A stretch of DNA of 52,394 bases from Bacillota bacterium (GTDB lineage Bacteria; Bacillota; Clostridia; Lachnospirales; Lachnospiraceae): NCBI GenBank assembly GCA_023416695.1, contig JAEZGY010000096.1:1-52394 (forward strand). The letters run 5' to 3'. Shown here piece after piece: positions 8,873 to 18,231 of the stretch. Both the position numbers and the translations under genes were made by a program. The first letter of the stretch is position 1; every line of letters begins with the position of its first letter. Under the pieces are notes generated by a model. It was not told the origin of the DNA and searched no databases. It saw nothing but the letters and a program-made list of their open reading frames with translations.

Positions 8873-8906
8873 AAGTCTAGTGTATGTAAAAGCACTAGGC
8901 TTTTTT
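8873..8906 (+). terminator. intrinsic terminator after the symporter/reductase operon
   Basis: AAGTCTAGTG at 8873-8882 pairs with CACTAGGCTT at 8893-8902 (one G-T pair), followed by a run of six T. Confidence 0.8.
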
Positions 8907-8956
8907 ATGTACTATTCTACATAATTCTGCTTCGTGCTTACAAAATATTACTATTC

Positions 8957-9027
8957 ACGACTTTCTGTCCTTAAAAAACGACATTTCGTCCTGTTTTTGG
9001 TTTTATAGTAGAATTATGAGATATAAT
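8957..9027 (+). promoter_or_regulatory. promoter region with LytTR-like direct repeat
   Basis: Two 14-bp near-copies, ACGACTTTCTGTCC at 8957-8970 and ACGACATTTCGTCC at 8978-8991 (11 of 14 identical), are offset by 21 bp, two turns of the helix. A TATAAT -10 follows at 9022-9027, with no convincing -35. LytTR-type regulators (AgrA, VirR, ComE) bind paired repeats at this spacing next to activator-dependent promoters. The gene controlled is the surface protein at 9061. A LytTR regulator is encoded at 27104-27823, but a link between them is only a hypothesis. Confidence 0.4.
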
Positions 9028-9060
9028 GTAAATTATAAGAATTAAAGGAGGTATAAGTAA

Positions 9061-11448
9061 ATGAAGCTTAAAATATTAATTGGTCTTTTGACTATAGCAC
9101 TTTTTCTTGTAGTAGCACCTACTATAGAGTTAGAGGCTAGCACAACAAAGACCTATAAGATTTCATCTACAAGTGTGTCCACTTTAACGACTACATTAGA
9201 AGACATTGCAACGGTTAGTAGGAATGGCAATACTATTACCATTACACTTACAAGTGATGTTGGGGGGTGTTTGGAGTTTGATGTAGCAGATAGTAATGTT
9301 ACTTTTTTTCTTAATGCATCCAATCATATTGTAGATGCAGGGGGGTTGCCTAATTGTATTCTTATAAAGGGGTATAACGAAGCTAAGATTGTTCTAACAG
9401 GAAATGGTACTTATCAGGGAGCAGAGGAATATACGATTTTTGGAGAACGCTTTCAAAGAATATATATTGAAAGTGGAACGTTCAAAGATCCTGCAAATAC
9501 TAAAGGAGACTTAATCGAAACATGGCACGTAAATTTTATACTGGAAAATGGCTATGATTATTACACTGTAAAGATTGGTGATAGTTTTGATTATTTTGGT
9601 TCATTTCACGATTACTATGAGTATAACCGTTTGGAAAGAGAAGTTTTTAGCCCTAATTTTGGTATTGGGAATGGTGATCTTGTAGTTACTCAAAGTAAAG
9701 GTATAATACCAAGTTATAATATTATTGCACCAAATGTGGATAATGGAAGTTATGTTGTTAAAGTGAATGGAGAAGTTTCCAATACTGCAAAACCTGATGA
9801 TAGGATTGAGATAGAATATACTCCTGATCCTAATTATAAAATAGATGATGCATGGTTTACTTATACAGGACTAGGGATAAAAAAAAATAGGAGCAAATAT
9901 TTTGAATATGAGGATGAAGTTTATATGCCACAATCGGATATAACTATGGTGGTAAGCTTTGCTTGGATATATAAGATTACAAGACAACCGACAGTAGAAA
10001 ATCCTACAGTGATAACGAATAACCCGGATGGTATTAAGAGTTACCAGTGGTATAGAAAGTATATGGCTGACTTTTCAGTGGTTGATGCGTATACTTATTA
10101 TACATATCCAGATGATGATATATATAATATTGATGACTTTGGCCATATATCTAGAAGTGCATATGATTCTACAACAAAGACTTGGTCACCAAGCGATGAT
10201 GACTTGAAAATAAATCTCACGATATATAATCTAAACAAAAATGAATATATTACAATTATTCCGGTGACTGGAGAGATTATTTCTGTTTCATCAGGAGTGC
10301 TAAGAGAGGATGGATCATATACATGTCTGTCAAATACTGACATTACTTTTTCAGACAACACAGGGAAATGTCGCATAATGATAACGCGAAATAGGGAAGA
10401 GCAAGTGAAAGGGCAAAATACAGCCACTTATACCGGACCTGCAGGAGAGGTATATTGTTTTATTATGACGGATGGGTATGAGTTTCTATATTCAGATAGT
10501 ATTCTAGTTAAGCCACATATATGTTCGGAAAATACGCTAACTGAGCATGGGAAGATGGATGCCTCTTGTACAGAAACAGGGTTAGATAGCTATTATGAGT
10601 GTACGTGTGGAAAACTATATTCTGATCTTGCAGGAAGTACTGAGATAACTAAAGTACCAGTTATCCCAGCAAAAGGTCATTATTATGGAACAGATAATAT
10701 CTGTGATATATGTGGACATTCTGATACTAAAGATGTGGCTCCACCAAAGGAGAAAGGTAAGATTTTGGATGGGACACCTGCTAATAGTAGTAATTCAGGT
10801 AAGCTTGTTGATGTAGATGATGTGGCGGATAAGAGTCTTACAGAGGAGCAAAAAGCCAGAGTTGAGAATGGAGAAGATGTAAAGATTACTCTTGAAGTAA
10901 AGGATATTTCTGACTCAATCTCAGAGGATGATAAGGGCTTAATAATGAATATGCTTGATGAGTATACTGTAGGCTTATACCTTGACATTAATTTATATGC
11001 ACAAATTGGTTCAGATTCTAGGCAACAGATCAACAAGACAAATGGTAAAATCAAAATTACGATAAAAGTTCCAGATTCCTTAGTTAGTACTAAGTCTAAT
11101 GTAACCCGAACTTATAAAATTATAAGAGTACATGAGGGTGTAGTAACCCTGATTGATGCGATCTATGATCCTGCTAAAAGAACATTAACTTTTGAGACGG
11201 ATAGATTTTCAACCTATGGACTAGTTTACAATGATGTAACTATTACCACACCAGATACAGATGATTCTAAATCGAAAGATGAAAAGGAAGAAGTTCCAAA
11301 GACAGACAATTCCACATCGAAAGATGAAAAAGATGAAGTGCCAAAGACAGGTGATTCAAATGAATTCTATCGTTGGTATATAATTTTACTTGGAAGTATA
11401 AGTATGATTTTATACATTAGCATAAAGAAGAAAATTGTTGAGAAATAA
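9061..11448 (+). CDS. sortase-anchored surface protein
   Basis: The 795-aa protein starts with a signal peptide (KLKILIGLLTIALFLVVAPT) and ends with a cell-wall sorting signal. That signal is VPKTG at about 760-764, then a hydrophobic stretch and a positive tail (KKKIVEK). Just before it the linker repeats a unit of about 16 residues (SKDEKEEVPKTD, then SKDEKDEVPKTG), the first copy carrying a decayed sorting motif. A cysteine-rich module with four CxxC-like pairs lies around 480-560. The N-terminal half is beta-rich and not recognised. AAAGGAGG precedes the ATG. No sortase gene is in the window. It may be an adhesin or matrix-binding protein, but nothing identifies the ligand. Confidence 0.8.
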   Translation: MKLKILIGLLTIALFLVVAPTIELEASTTKTYKISSTSVSTLTTTLEDIATVSRNGNTITITLTSDVGGCLEFDVADSNVTFFLNASNHIVDAGGLPNCILIKGYNEAKIVLTGNGTYQGAEEYTIFGERFQRIYIESGTFKDPANTKGDLIETWHVNFILENGYDYYTVKIGDSFDYFGSFHDYYEYNRLEREVFSPNFGIGNGDLVVTQSKGIIPSYNIIAPNVDNGSYVVKVNGEVSNTAKPDDRIEIEYTPDPNYKIDDAWFTYTGLGIKKNRSKYFEYEDEVYMPQSDITMVVSFAWIYKITRQPTVENPTVITNNPDGIKSYQWYRKYMADFSVVDAYTYYTYPDDDIYNIDDFGHISRSAYDSTTKTWSPSDDDLKINLTIYNLNKNEYITIIPVTGEIISVSSGVLREDGSYTCLSNTDITFSDNTGKCRIMITRNREEQVKGQNTATYTGPAGEVYCFIMTDGYEFLYSDSILVKPHICSENTLTEHGKMDASCTETGLDSYYECTCGKLYSDLAGSTEITKVPVIPAKGHYYGTDNICDICGHSDTKDVAPPKEKGKILDGTPANSSNSGKLVDVDDVADKSLTEEQKARVENGEDVKITLEVKDISDSISEDDKGLIMNMLDEYTVGLYLDINLYAQIGSDSRQQINKTNGKIKITIKVPDSLVSTKSNVTRTYKIIRVHEGVVTLIDAIYDPAKRTLTFETDRFSTYGLVYNDVTITTPDTDDSKSKDEKEEVPKTDNSTSKDEKDEVPKTGDSNEFYRWYIILLGSISMILYISIKKKIVEK

Positions 11449-11477
11449 GATTAAAGATGAGATAGGGGTATCTTAAA

Positions 11478-11530
11478 AAGATGTCCCAAAACAAGGAGAG
11501 TTCTCTTAGTTTTGGGGCATCTTCATTTTT
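11478..11530. terminator. bidirectional terminator
   Basis: A 15-bp arm at 11478-11492 (AAGATGTCCCAAAAC) pairs with 11509-11523, with one G-T pair. T-rich sequence follows on the plus strand and A-rich sequence precedes it. It separates the convergent surface-protein and repressor genes and can serve both. Confidence 0.8.
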
Positions 11531-12538
11531 TTATGTTCTTTCATTCCTCTTACAGCTTTCTCTTTTTACAATACTGCATGGAAGAATGATTTTCATTGCG
11601 GTGGGTAATTTCGTTTTTATCATATTATGGACAATGGAAGCTCCATACATCCCCATGGAATAAACAGGGGCATCCATTGTAGTAAGGGGTGGATTTGTAT
11701 AACTAGTAACATTGGAGTTATCGAATCCAATGATGGAGATGTCTTCTGGTATCTTGTAACCTGTTTCTTGTAGAGCCTTCATTGCCCCTATAGCAATGGG
11801 ATCGCTGGCTGCAAAGATTGCAGTGGGAAGAGTTCCCTTATGAATAAGCTCCATCATCATGCGGTATCCAGATTCTACTAAGAATTCCCCTTCTATCATA
11901 TAATTTTCATATTCTATATGGTTCATTTTGCAGAAATTCTTAAAAAGCCTTGGGCGTTTATCAGGAAATAGGGTTCCATCTTCTAGATACTCCCTGCCAC
12001 ACAGGAATCCAATCTTTTTATGGCCTAGTTCACATAAATAAGTCATGACGTCTGATACTGCTTGTTCAAAATCCAGCGTAATTGTTGTAATGGATTTATC
12101 TTCTACAGGCATGTCTAAAAATACAATATTTTCTGTTAACGCTCTTAATGTAGTGATCTCAGTTTTACTAAACTTTCCGACACAAACAATTCCATCCGTA
12201 TCCTTAAGAGAGTCTAAATAGTCAAGGTCGGATTTAAATGTACGCCTGACATTAATCCCATTTTTAGAGCAGTAATCTTCTATTCCTTGACGAATTAGTA
12301 GATAGTAGTTATCTTCAAGTTCTTGTTGTGAGGAAAACCATTGTAATATACCTATAGTAATTCCACCTTTTATGGCAGTTTTTCTTGCTTTTTTCATATA
12401 ATTCAAGTCTTTTGCAGCTTTTAGTACCCGTTGCTTTGTCTCAAGGGATGTGCTTAGGGTAGTATCGTTGTTTAGTATTCTTGAAACCGTTGCCACTGAG
12501 ACTCCAGCTTTATGAGCTACTTCCTTTATTGTTGCCAC
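11531..12538 (-). CDS. galR: LacI/GalR-family repressor of the galactose operon
   Basis: The 335-aa protein begins with the LacI-family helix-turn-helix (TIKEVAHKAGVSVATVSRILNN, residues 3-24) and hinge. A periplasmic-binding-protein-like sugar domain follows, with FAASDPIAIGAMKALQETGYKIPEDISIIGFDN. The start is GTG at 12538, preceded by AAGGAGGTG. It is divergent from galK-galE-galT across 163 bp of operator-like repeats, so it most likely represses that operon and is relieved by galactose or a derivative. Regulator assignment is by position, since LacI-family sequence alone does not fix the inducer. Confidence 0.87.
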   Translation of the reverse strand: MATIKEVAHKAGVSVATVSRILNNDTTLSTSLETKQRVLKAAKDLNYMKKARKTAIKGGITIGILQWFSSQQELEDNYYLLIRQGIEDYCSKNGINVRRTFKSDLDYLDSLKDTDGIVCVGKFSKTEITTLRALTENIVFLDMPVEDKSITTITLDFEQAVSDVMTYLCELGHKKIGFLCGREYLEDGTLFPDKRPRLFKNFCKMNHIEYENYMIEGEFLVESGYRMMMELIHKGTLPTAIFAASDPIAIGAMKALQETGYKIPEDISIIGFDNSNVTSYTNPPLTTMDAPVYSMGMYGASIVHNMIKTKLPTAMKIILPCSIVKRESCKRNERT

Positions 12539-12589
12539 GGTAACACCTCCTTAGAATCTTAATTAAGTAATATATTTATAATAGAAAAA

Positions 12590-12684
12590 GTTTAGTAAAA
12601 AAGCAAGTAAAATCTACTTAATAATTTTAGTAAAAGGTATTGACTATTTAGTAAAATAAAAATATAATTTACTTAAATAAGTAA
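12590..12684 (+). promoter_or_regulatory. gal promoter with repressor operators
   Basis: A sigma-70 promoter is seen: TTGACT at 12640-12645, a 17-bp spacer, and TATAAT at 12663-12668. The motif TTTAGTAAAA occurs near 12590, near 12625 and inside the spacer (12647-12656). The palindrome TTACTT-AAAT-AAGTAA covers 12669-12684 just downstream of the -10. Such sites would let the LacI-type protein block RNA polymerase and also reach its own divergent promoter. The operator assignment rests on repetition and position. Confidence 0.65.
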
Positions 12685-12701
12685 TACATGGGAGGCATAA
12701 A

Positions 12702-13985
12702 ATGCTAGATTCAAACATATTAATTCAAAATTTACTAGACAAAAAGTATGATGAGCAACTGAATAATGTTTACATAGATGCTCACTTAATAGAATACCAA
12801 AGGGAACGCTATATTACGTCCGTTAAGGAATTTCAGAAGTATTTTGGGGAAGAAGAAGTAGAAATTTATAGTACTCCAGGTAGAAGTGAAGTTTGCGGAA
12901 ACCATACAGATCATCAGTATGGAATGGTTTTAGCAACCTCCATTAATTTGGACTCTATTGCTGTTGTTAGCAGAAATGAGGAAGGTATCGTTAGAATTAA
13001 GTCTAAGAACTACGATTTATTTGAAGTAAAGGTAGAGGAGCTTACCTTAAGAGAAGAAGAAAAAGAGACCTCTATTAGTTTAGTAAAAGGTGTACTACAG
13101 GGTCTAAAAGAAGCAGGATACAAGTTAGGAGGATTTAACCTATATACTACCAGTGATGTTTTAATTGGAGCTGGTCTTTCCTCTTCTGCAGCCTTTGAAG
13201 TTTTAGTAGGAACGGTAGTTTCTGGTCTATATAATGAGATGCAGATTAGCCCTATTAAGTTAGCCCAGGTAGCACAGTACGCAGAGAATGTGTATTTTGG
13301 AAAACCATGTGGACTTATGGACCAGATGGCATGCTCCGTAGGTAATTTGATTCATATTGATTTTGAGAATCCAAAGAATCCAACTGTAAATCAGGTAGAA
13401 ATTGATTTTGAAAAATATCATTATAGTCTATGTATTGTAGATACCAAAGGCTCTCATGCTGATCTAACAGAGGATTATGGATTAATTCCATTAGAAATGA
13501 AGCAAGTAGCCCAGTGTATGGGAGCTGAGGTATTACGCCAGGTGAAAGAGTCTGATTTTATCGAAAAGATACCTGAGATTAGAGAGAAGGTAAGTGATCG
13601 TGCCGTACTTCGTGCACTTCATTTCTATCAAGAAGAGAAGAATGTAGAAGCAGCTGTAAAAGCACTAGAAAATGGGGAATTCATAGAGTTTTTATCTATT
13701 ATCAAGCAATCAGGAAACTCCTCTTTTAAGTATCTTCAAAATGTATATACCAATCATGATGTTGAGCACCAGAATATGTCTCTAGCTCTAGCCCTCACTG
13801 AGCAGTTCCTTGGAGAAAACGGGGTATGTAGAGTACATGGTGGAGGATTTGCCGGAACTATTCAATGCTTTATTAAGAATGATGTGGTATATGACTATAA
13901 GGAGTATATAGAGCGTGTATTTGGTAAGGATTCTTGTCATGTATTAAAGGTTAGAAAATATGGTGGAATTAAAGTGATCAGCTAA
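12702..13985 (+). CDS. galK: galactokinase
   Basis: The 427-aa GHMP kinase carries the galactokinase signature GRSEVCGNHTDH at 60-71, the ATP-binding loop GAGLSSSAA at 156-164 and the C-terminal motif HGGGFAGT. It phosphorylates galactose to galactose-1-phosphate with ATP in the cytosol, the first committed step of the Leloir pathway. At 427 residues it is a little longer than the classic 380-400, with an N-terminal extension of about 35 residues. It is the first gene of the operon, with GGGAGG upstream and galE 51 bp downstream. Confidence 0.95.
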   Translation: MLDSNILIQNLLDKKYDEQLNNVYIDAHLIEYQRERYITSVKEFQKYFGEEEVEIYSTPGRSEVCGNHTDHQYGMVLATSINLDSIAVVSRNEEGIVRIKSKNYDLFEVKVEELTLREEEKETSISLVKGVLQGLKEAGYKLGGFNLYTTSDVLIGAGLSSSAAFEVLVGTVVSGLYNEMQISPIKLAQVAQYAENVYFGKPCGLMDQMACSVGNLIHIDFENPKNPTVNQVEIDFEKYHYSLCIVDTKGSHADLTEDYGLIPLEMKQVAQCMGAEVLRQVKESDFIEKIPEIREKVSDRAVLRALHFYQEEKNVEAAVKALENGEFIEFLSIIKQSGNSSFKYLQNVYTNHDVEHQNMSLALALTEQFLGENGVCRVHGGGFAGTIQCFIKNDVVYDYKEYIERVFGKDSCHVLKVRKYGGIKVIS

Positions 13986-14036
13986 GAAGTAAAAGAAATA
14001 TGTAAGAATGCAAATGGCATGGAAGTGAGGTAAAAG

Positions 14037-15023
14037 ATGAAAGTATTAGTGTTAGGCGGAGCAGGATACATTGGGTCTCATACGGTATGGGAATTAATCG
14101 ATAAAGGGAATCAAGTAGTTATTATTGACAATCTAGAAACTGGACATAAAGAAGCGGTTCACCCAGAGGCTACCTTTTATGAAGGTGATTTAAGAAATAG
14201 AGACTTCATTGATCATGTACTTGATCAAGAAAAGAATATTGATGCAGTAATTCATTTTGCTGCCAACTCTCTAGTAGGAGAAAGTATGGTAAATCCATTA
14301 AAGTATTATGATAATAACCTTTGTGGCACCAAGGTTCTATTAGAATCTTTAATTGCCCATGGCATTAATAAAGTTGTATTTTCCTCTACTGCAGCGACTT
14401 ATGGAGAACCAGTAAACATTCCTATTCAAGAGGAGGATCAAACAAAGCCTACCAATTGCTATGGCGAAACAAAGCTTTCTATGGAGAAAATGTTCCACTG
14501 GACAGGGGTTGCTCATGATTTAAAATATGTATCCCTTCGATATTTTAATGCTTGTGGTGCTCATAAAAGTGCCCAAATTGGTGAAGCACATAACCCAGAG
14601 AGCCATTTGATTCCAATCATTCTTCAAGTAGCCAATGGTACAAGAGATGCCATTCATATTTATGGTACTGATTACGATACAGAGGATGGTACTTGCGTAA
14701 GAGACTATATCCATGTAACAGACTTGGCACAAGCCCATATCCTAGCAGTAAAGTATTTGATGGAAGGAAACGAAAGTAATATCTTTAATCTTGGAAATGG
14801 GGTTGGATTTACAGTAGCCCAGGTGATTAACGAAGCAAAACGAGTTACTGGAAAGGAAATTAAAGTAGTGGAATCTAAGCGCCGTGCTGGAGACCCTGCT
14901 GTCTTAATAGCGTCTAGTGAAAAAGCTAGAAAGATTCTTGGCTGGAAGCCTGAGTATACTCATATTGGTGAAATCATTGAAAGTGCTTGGAAGTGGCACA
15001 GTACACATCCAAATGGATTTTAA
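14037..15023 (+). CDS. galE: UDP-glucose 4-epimerase
   Basis: The 328-aa protein is a short-chain dehydrogenase-type epimerase. It has the NAD-binding loop GGAGYIGSHT (7-16), the catalytic Ser/Thr in FSSTAATYG (about 116-118), and the Tyr142-x-x-x-Lys146 pair in CYGETK. It interconverts UDP-glucose and UDP-galactose, regenerating the UDP-glucose used by GalT and supplying UDP-galactose for envelope glycans. Length is normal for bacterial GalE. It lies between galK and galT in the same operon, with AAGTGAGG before the ATG. Confidence 0.95.
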   Translation: MKVLVLGGAGYIGSHTVWELIDKGNQVVIIDNLETGHKEAVHPEATFYEGDLRNRDFIDHVLDQEKNIDAVIHFAANSLVGESMVNPLKYYDNNLCGTKVLLESLIAHGINKVVFSSTAATYGEPVNIPIQEEDQTKPTNCYGETKLSMEKMFHWTGVAHDLKYVSLRYFNACGAHKSAQIGEAHNPESHLIPIILQVANGTRDAIHIYGTDYDTEDGTCVRDYIHVTDLAQAHILAVKYLMEGNESNIFNLGNGVGFTVAQVINEAKRVTGKEIKVVESKRRAGDPAVLIASSEKARKILGWKPEYTHIGEIIESAWKWHSTHPNGF

Positions 15024-15055
15024 ATAGAGGTATCTGACTAGGAAAAGGAGACATC

Positions 15056-16558
15056 ATGATAAATAGACAGATTAACAGATTAGTTCAATATGGAATTCTT
15101 ACAGGACTAATAGAAGAGTCAGATTCCATTTATATAACAAACCAACTTATGGAGCTTTTTAAACTAGAAGACTTTAAGGAAGAGGAAGTTCCTTTAGTTT
15201 TAGTTGAAGATTTAGAAGATATTCTTTCTTCTATGTTAGACTACGCCTATGAAAAGGGCTTAATAGAAGAAAATACCACAACCTACAGGGATTTATTTGA
15301 TACTAAAATAATGGGTATTCTTGTAGCGAGACCATCCGCTGTAAGGGAGCACTTTTCTACATTGTATAAACAGTCACCTGAGGCTGCTACCAATTACTAT
15401 TACAAGCTTAGTATGGATAGCGACTATATTAGAAGATATCGTATTTGCCAAGATTTAAAATGGAAAAGTGCAACCCAATATGGTGATATTGATATTACAA
15501 TTAATCTTTCTAAACCGGAGAAGGATCCGAAAGCAATTGCAGCCGCTAGACATGCAAAAGAGGTTGGTTATCCAAAGTGCTTACTTTGTGTAGAAAATGA
15601 AGGTTATGCAGGAAGAATCAATCATCCGGCAAGACAGAACCATAGAGTGATTCCGTTGACGATTAACAACGAGAGTTGGTATCTTCAGTATTCTCCTTAT
15701 GTATACTACAATGAGCACTGTATTCTGTTTAACTCCAACCATACGCCAATGGTAATCGATGAAGCCACCATTACTAAATTGTTTGATTTTGTAAAGCAAT
15801 TTCCTCATTACGTGATTGGATCTAATGCAGATCTTCCTATTGTAGGTGGTTCTATTCTGACTCATGAGCATTTTCAAGGTGGTAAGTATCGCTTTGCTAT
15901 GGAAAAAGCACCACTAGAGACAGAGTTTAGCATAAAGGGATATGAGGATGTAAAAGCGGGTATCGTTAAATGGCCAATGTCAGTAATTCGTTTAAGCGCA
16001 AAGGATTCAGACCGATTAATCTCTTTAAGCTCCAAAATTCTTGATAAATGGAGGTCTTACTCTGATGAGGAGTGCTTCATCTTTGCGAAGACTGAGGATA
16101 TCCCGCACAATACTATTACCCCAATTGCTAGAAAAGTTGGGGAGAATTATGAGATAGATTTAGTACTGCGTAATAATATTACTACAGAGGAGCACCCTAT
16201 GGGGGTATTCCATCCACATAGTAATTTACACCATATTAAAAAAGAAAATATCGGTCTTATTGAAGTAATGGGCCTAGCGGTATTACCAGCAAGATTGAAA
16301 AAGGAAATGGAACTGTTAGGAGATGCTATCCTTTCTGGACAAGAAATTACCAAGATAGAAGAAATTGCAAAGCATGCAGATTGGGCAAAGGAATTTGTAC
16401 CACAGTATGACAATATTAACAAGGACAATATTGCAAAGATTCTTCAGGATGAAGTAGGTAAGGTATTTGCCAGAGTACTAGAGGATGCTGGTGTATATAA
16501 GAATGACAAAAACGGAAGAGATGGATTTATGCGATTTATTGAATACATCAATCAATAA
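15056..16558 (+). CDS. galT: UTP--hexose-1-phosphate uridylyltransferase, type 2
   Basis: The 500-aa protein belongs to the Firmicutes type 2 GalT family, longer than the 350-aa type 1 enzyme and lacking the usual HPH nucleotide-binding signature. Visible family blocks include CLLCVENEGYAGRINHPARQNHR, LTHEHFQGG and FHPHSNLHHIKKENIGLIEVMGLAVLP. It exchanges galactose-1-phosphate with UDP-glucose to give UDP-galactose and glucose-1-phosphate. It is the last gene of the galactose operon, 32 bp after galE, and is followed closely by a strong terminator. Confidence 0.95.
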   Translation: MINRQINRLVQYGILTGLIEESDSIYITNQLMELFKLEDFKEEEVPLVLVEDLEDILSSMLDYAYEKGLIEENTTTYRDLFDTKIMGILVARPSAVREHFSTLYKQSPEAATNYYYKLSMDSDYIRRYRICQDLKWKSATQYGDIDITINLSKPEKDPKAIAAARHAKEVGYPKCLLCVENEGYAGRINHPARQNHRVIPLTINNESWYLQYSPYVYYNEHCILFNSNHTPMVIDEATITKLFDFVKQFPHYVIGSNADLPIVGGSILTHEHFQGGKYRFAMEKAPLETEFSIKGYEDVKAGIVKWPMSVIRLSAKDSDRLISLSSKILDKWRSYSDEECFIFAKTEDIPHNTITPIARKVGENYEIDLVLRNNITTEEHPMGVFHPHSNLHHIKKENIGLIEVMGLAVLPARLKKEMELLGDAILSGQEITKIEEIAKHADWAKEFVPQYDNINKDNIAKILQDEVGKVFARVLEDAGVYKNDKNGRDGFMRFIEYINQ

Positions 16559-16566
16559 GTAAAAAA

Positions 16567-16602
16567 GAAGCAGGTGTGGGTATTCCACACCTGCTTCTTT
16601 GT
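16567..16602 (+). terminator. gal operon terminator
   Basis: A perfect 13-bp stem, GAAGCAGGTGTGG at 16567-16579 with its complement at 16585-16597, is followed by TTT. The A-rich flank on the other side could also serve the minus-strand lipoprotein gene ending at 16617. Confidence 0.85.
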
Positions 16603-16616
16603 GTATATGTACTAGT

Positions 16617-17123
16617 TTATTTTGTGAAAAATTGCTGAAAAGCATCTACCGTACTCTGAGTAGTTGGACAGATTATAAGGGCAATGTAATTTCCGTAAGA
16701 GGTAATTTGTGCGTTATCAATTTTAGCTACCTCCGTAGGTAAATAAGTATTAAAGGCAGTTCGTCTAGCTTTAATTCGATTTTCTAAGGAGGATTTAGCA
16801 ATTGGAATATCATTAGCGTCCTTTAAATGAATGATAAATATTTCCTCTGAGGTTGCCTCGGATGCATAGGTAATAAGGAAGCTATCTACCTTCTCATAGT
16901 TTAGGTCACATAAAAAATTAAAGGTACTTTGGGCATCCTCATCCTTAGAGGAAAAGGTAGTCATATCCGGTAGGTCACCAGCAGCTTTAGTCATGTCTTC
17001 TAGTAGTGCATTGATATCAATAGCTTTACTTAATTCCTTGTGTGGCTCTTCTTTCTTACTACAGGAGCAGAGGAAAGACAAAAGCATTACCAAAATAGCT
17101 GTTATTAACAATAATTTTTTCAT
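16617..17123 (-). CDS. DUF4358 lipoprotein
   Basis: The 168-aa protein starts with a lipoprotein signal peptide (MKKLLLITAILVMLLSF), and Leu-Cys-Ser-Cys21 serves as a plausible lipobox. The rest fits the DUF4358 pattern: an acidic start, LLEDMTKAAGDLPDM, an ISSYGNYIALI-like strand and a C-terminal VDAFQQFF. The family is common in Clostridia and its function is not known. The ATG at 17123 is used because the upstream in-frame ATG overlaps the GGGAG ribosome binding site. It lies 28 bp after the transglutaminase gene and is likely its operon partner. Confidence 0.75.
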   Translation of the reverse strand: MKKLLLITAILVMLLSFLCSCSKKEEPHKELSKAIDINALLEDMTKAAGDLPDMTTFSSKDEDAQSTFNFLCDLNYEKVDSFLITYASEATSEEIFIIHLKDANDIPIAKSSLENRIKARRTAFNTYLPTEVAKIDNAQITSYGNYIALIICPTTQSTVDAFQQFFTK

Positions 17124-17151
17124 AAAATCTCCCATTCATGATCGTTTATAC

Positions 17152-18231
17152 TTAATAACTAGACGTTCCGAAGTATTTATCTAACTCATTGTAGAGCTCT
17201 GTATAATCATCCGCTGTAGCTGCATTATCTTTGTATACAATATTAATTGCCATGATAATTTGTTCGTTTTCACCCATTGTGTAAGTGGTATTATACTCCA
17301 TGCTATAATAGACTCTTTCGCCTATTCCATCAGACATTTTTTGAATATAGGATTCATCTACGTTTTTAGGTAATAGATAGATTAAAGAGGTGGTTTTTTT
17401 CTTCATGGCTTCTTTAATGATTTTCGGTAGCGTCTTAATGTTAGTAATTGGTTTGGCATTCTGTACGTAATAATTATATTTTCGACCTTCTGCCTTAGGA
17501 TACAGATCAGTATTCCATTGATGTCCTTGTATGAAGGTTTCCTCAGGACAATTGAAATTAGCATAGCTTATGTAGTTGTTTCCTGCATCAAAGGTAACAT
17601 CGGTTAGGTACCACTTTCCGTCATCCAGTTTCAAAATGTCCCAGGAATGGGAGAGATCAGTACTGTGAACAATCTTACATTCTATCCCCAGCATATTCAT
17701 AAAGAGCTTAAAGGTGGTGGCATAGCCCACACAAACTGCTTTTTTCTTTTTCAAAACTCCATGTGGAAGGTGGAGACCATCCTTATTGTTTGGGATTGCT
17801 ACCAAAGAATTACTATTATATTTTATATTGGTTACCATCCAGTCGTGAACAGCCACTTCTTTTTCATAAAGGCTCATTTCAGGTTTGATTATTTGAGCAA
17901 GGACCTCAGAAGCCATTTTAAGGGTTTCCTTATCATCCTCAGAGAGGGAGGAGTTATCCTTATTTATGTACGCATTGGAGATTTTTGAGGTATCCTCAAT
18001 CTTGTACATACCTGCTATAGTTACATATTCAGGTTCCGTATCAGTTGTCTCTTCCTTCTTTGTTAGTTCCGTTTTAAGCATTGTTATCTCATTTGTAAAG
18101 GATGATTTTAATTCTGTATTTTGCTCCCTAAGCCTTGAAAAACTTTGATATGAGACAACTATACTAATCCCAATCCCTGTTGCAATAACAAATGTTAAAA
18201 TAATTGCCATAATAATAGACTTCTTGTTCAT
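17152..18231 (-). CDS. membrane-anchored transglutaminase-like protein
   Basis: The 359-aa protein has an N-terminal membrane anchor (about 6-27), a short coiled-coil stretch (about 30-62) and a transglutaminase core. The core has a visible catalytic triad: Cys167 (KAVCVGYA), His195 (DLSHSWDIL) and Asp211 (YLTDVTFD). The enzymatic domain should face outside the cell. Bacterial members are usually peptidases or crosslinking enzymes acting on envelope proteins. GGAGG lies just before the ATG at 18231; an earlier in-frame ATG lacks one. It precedes the DUF4358 lipoprotein gene, suggesting a joint surface role. Confidence 0.82.
   Translation of the reverse strand: MNKKSIIMAIILTFVIATGIGISIVVSYQSFSRLREQNTELKSSFTNEITMLKTELTKKEETTDTEPEYVTIAGMYKIEDTSKISNAYINKDNSSLSEDDKETLKMASEVLAQIIKPEMSLYEKEVAVHDWMVTNIKYNSNSLVAIPNNKDGLHLPHGVLKKKKAVCVGYATTFKLFMNMLGIECKIVHSTDLSHSWDILKLDDGKWYLTDVTFDAGNNYISYANFNCPEETFIQGHQWNTDLYPKAEGRKYNYYVQNAKPITNIKTLPKIIKEAMKKKTTSLIYLLPKNVDESYIQKMSDGIGERVYYSMEYNTTYTMGENEQIIMAINIVYKDNAATADDYTELYNELDKYFGTSSY

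Noticed and set aside
11481..11663. 60-codon plus-strand frame after the surface protein
   Set aside because: It begins inside the terminator stem and overlaps the repressor gene on the other strand, with no ribosome binding site.
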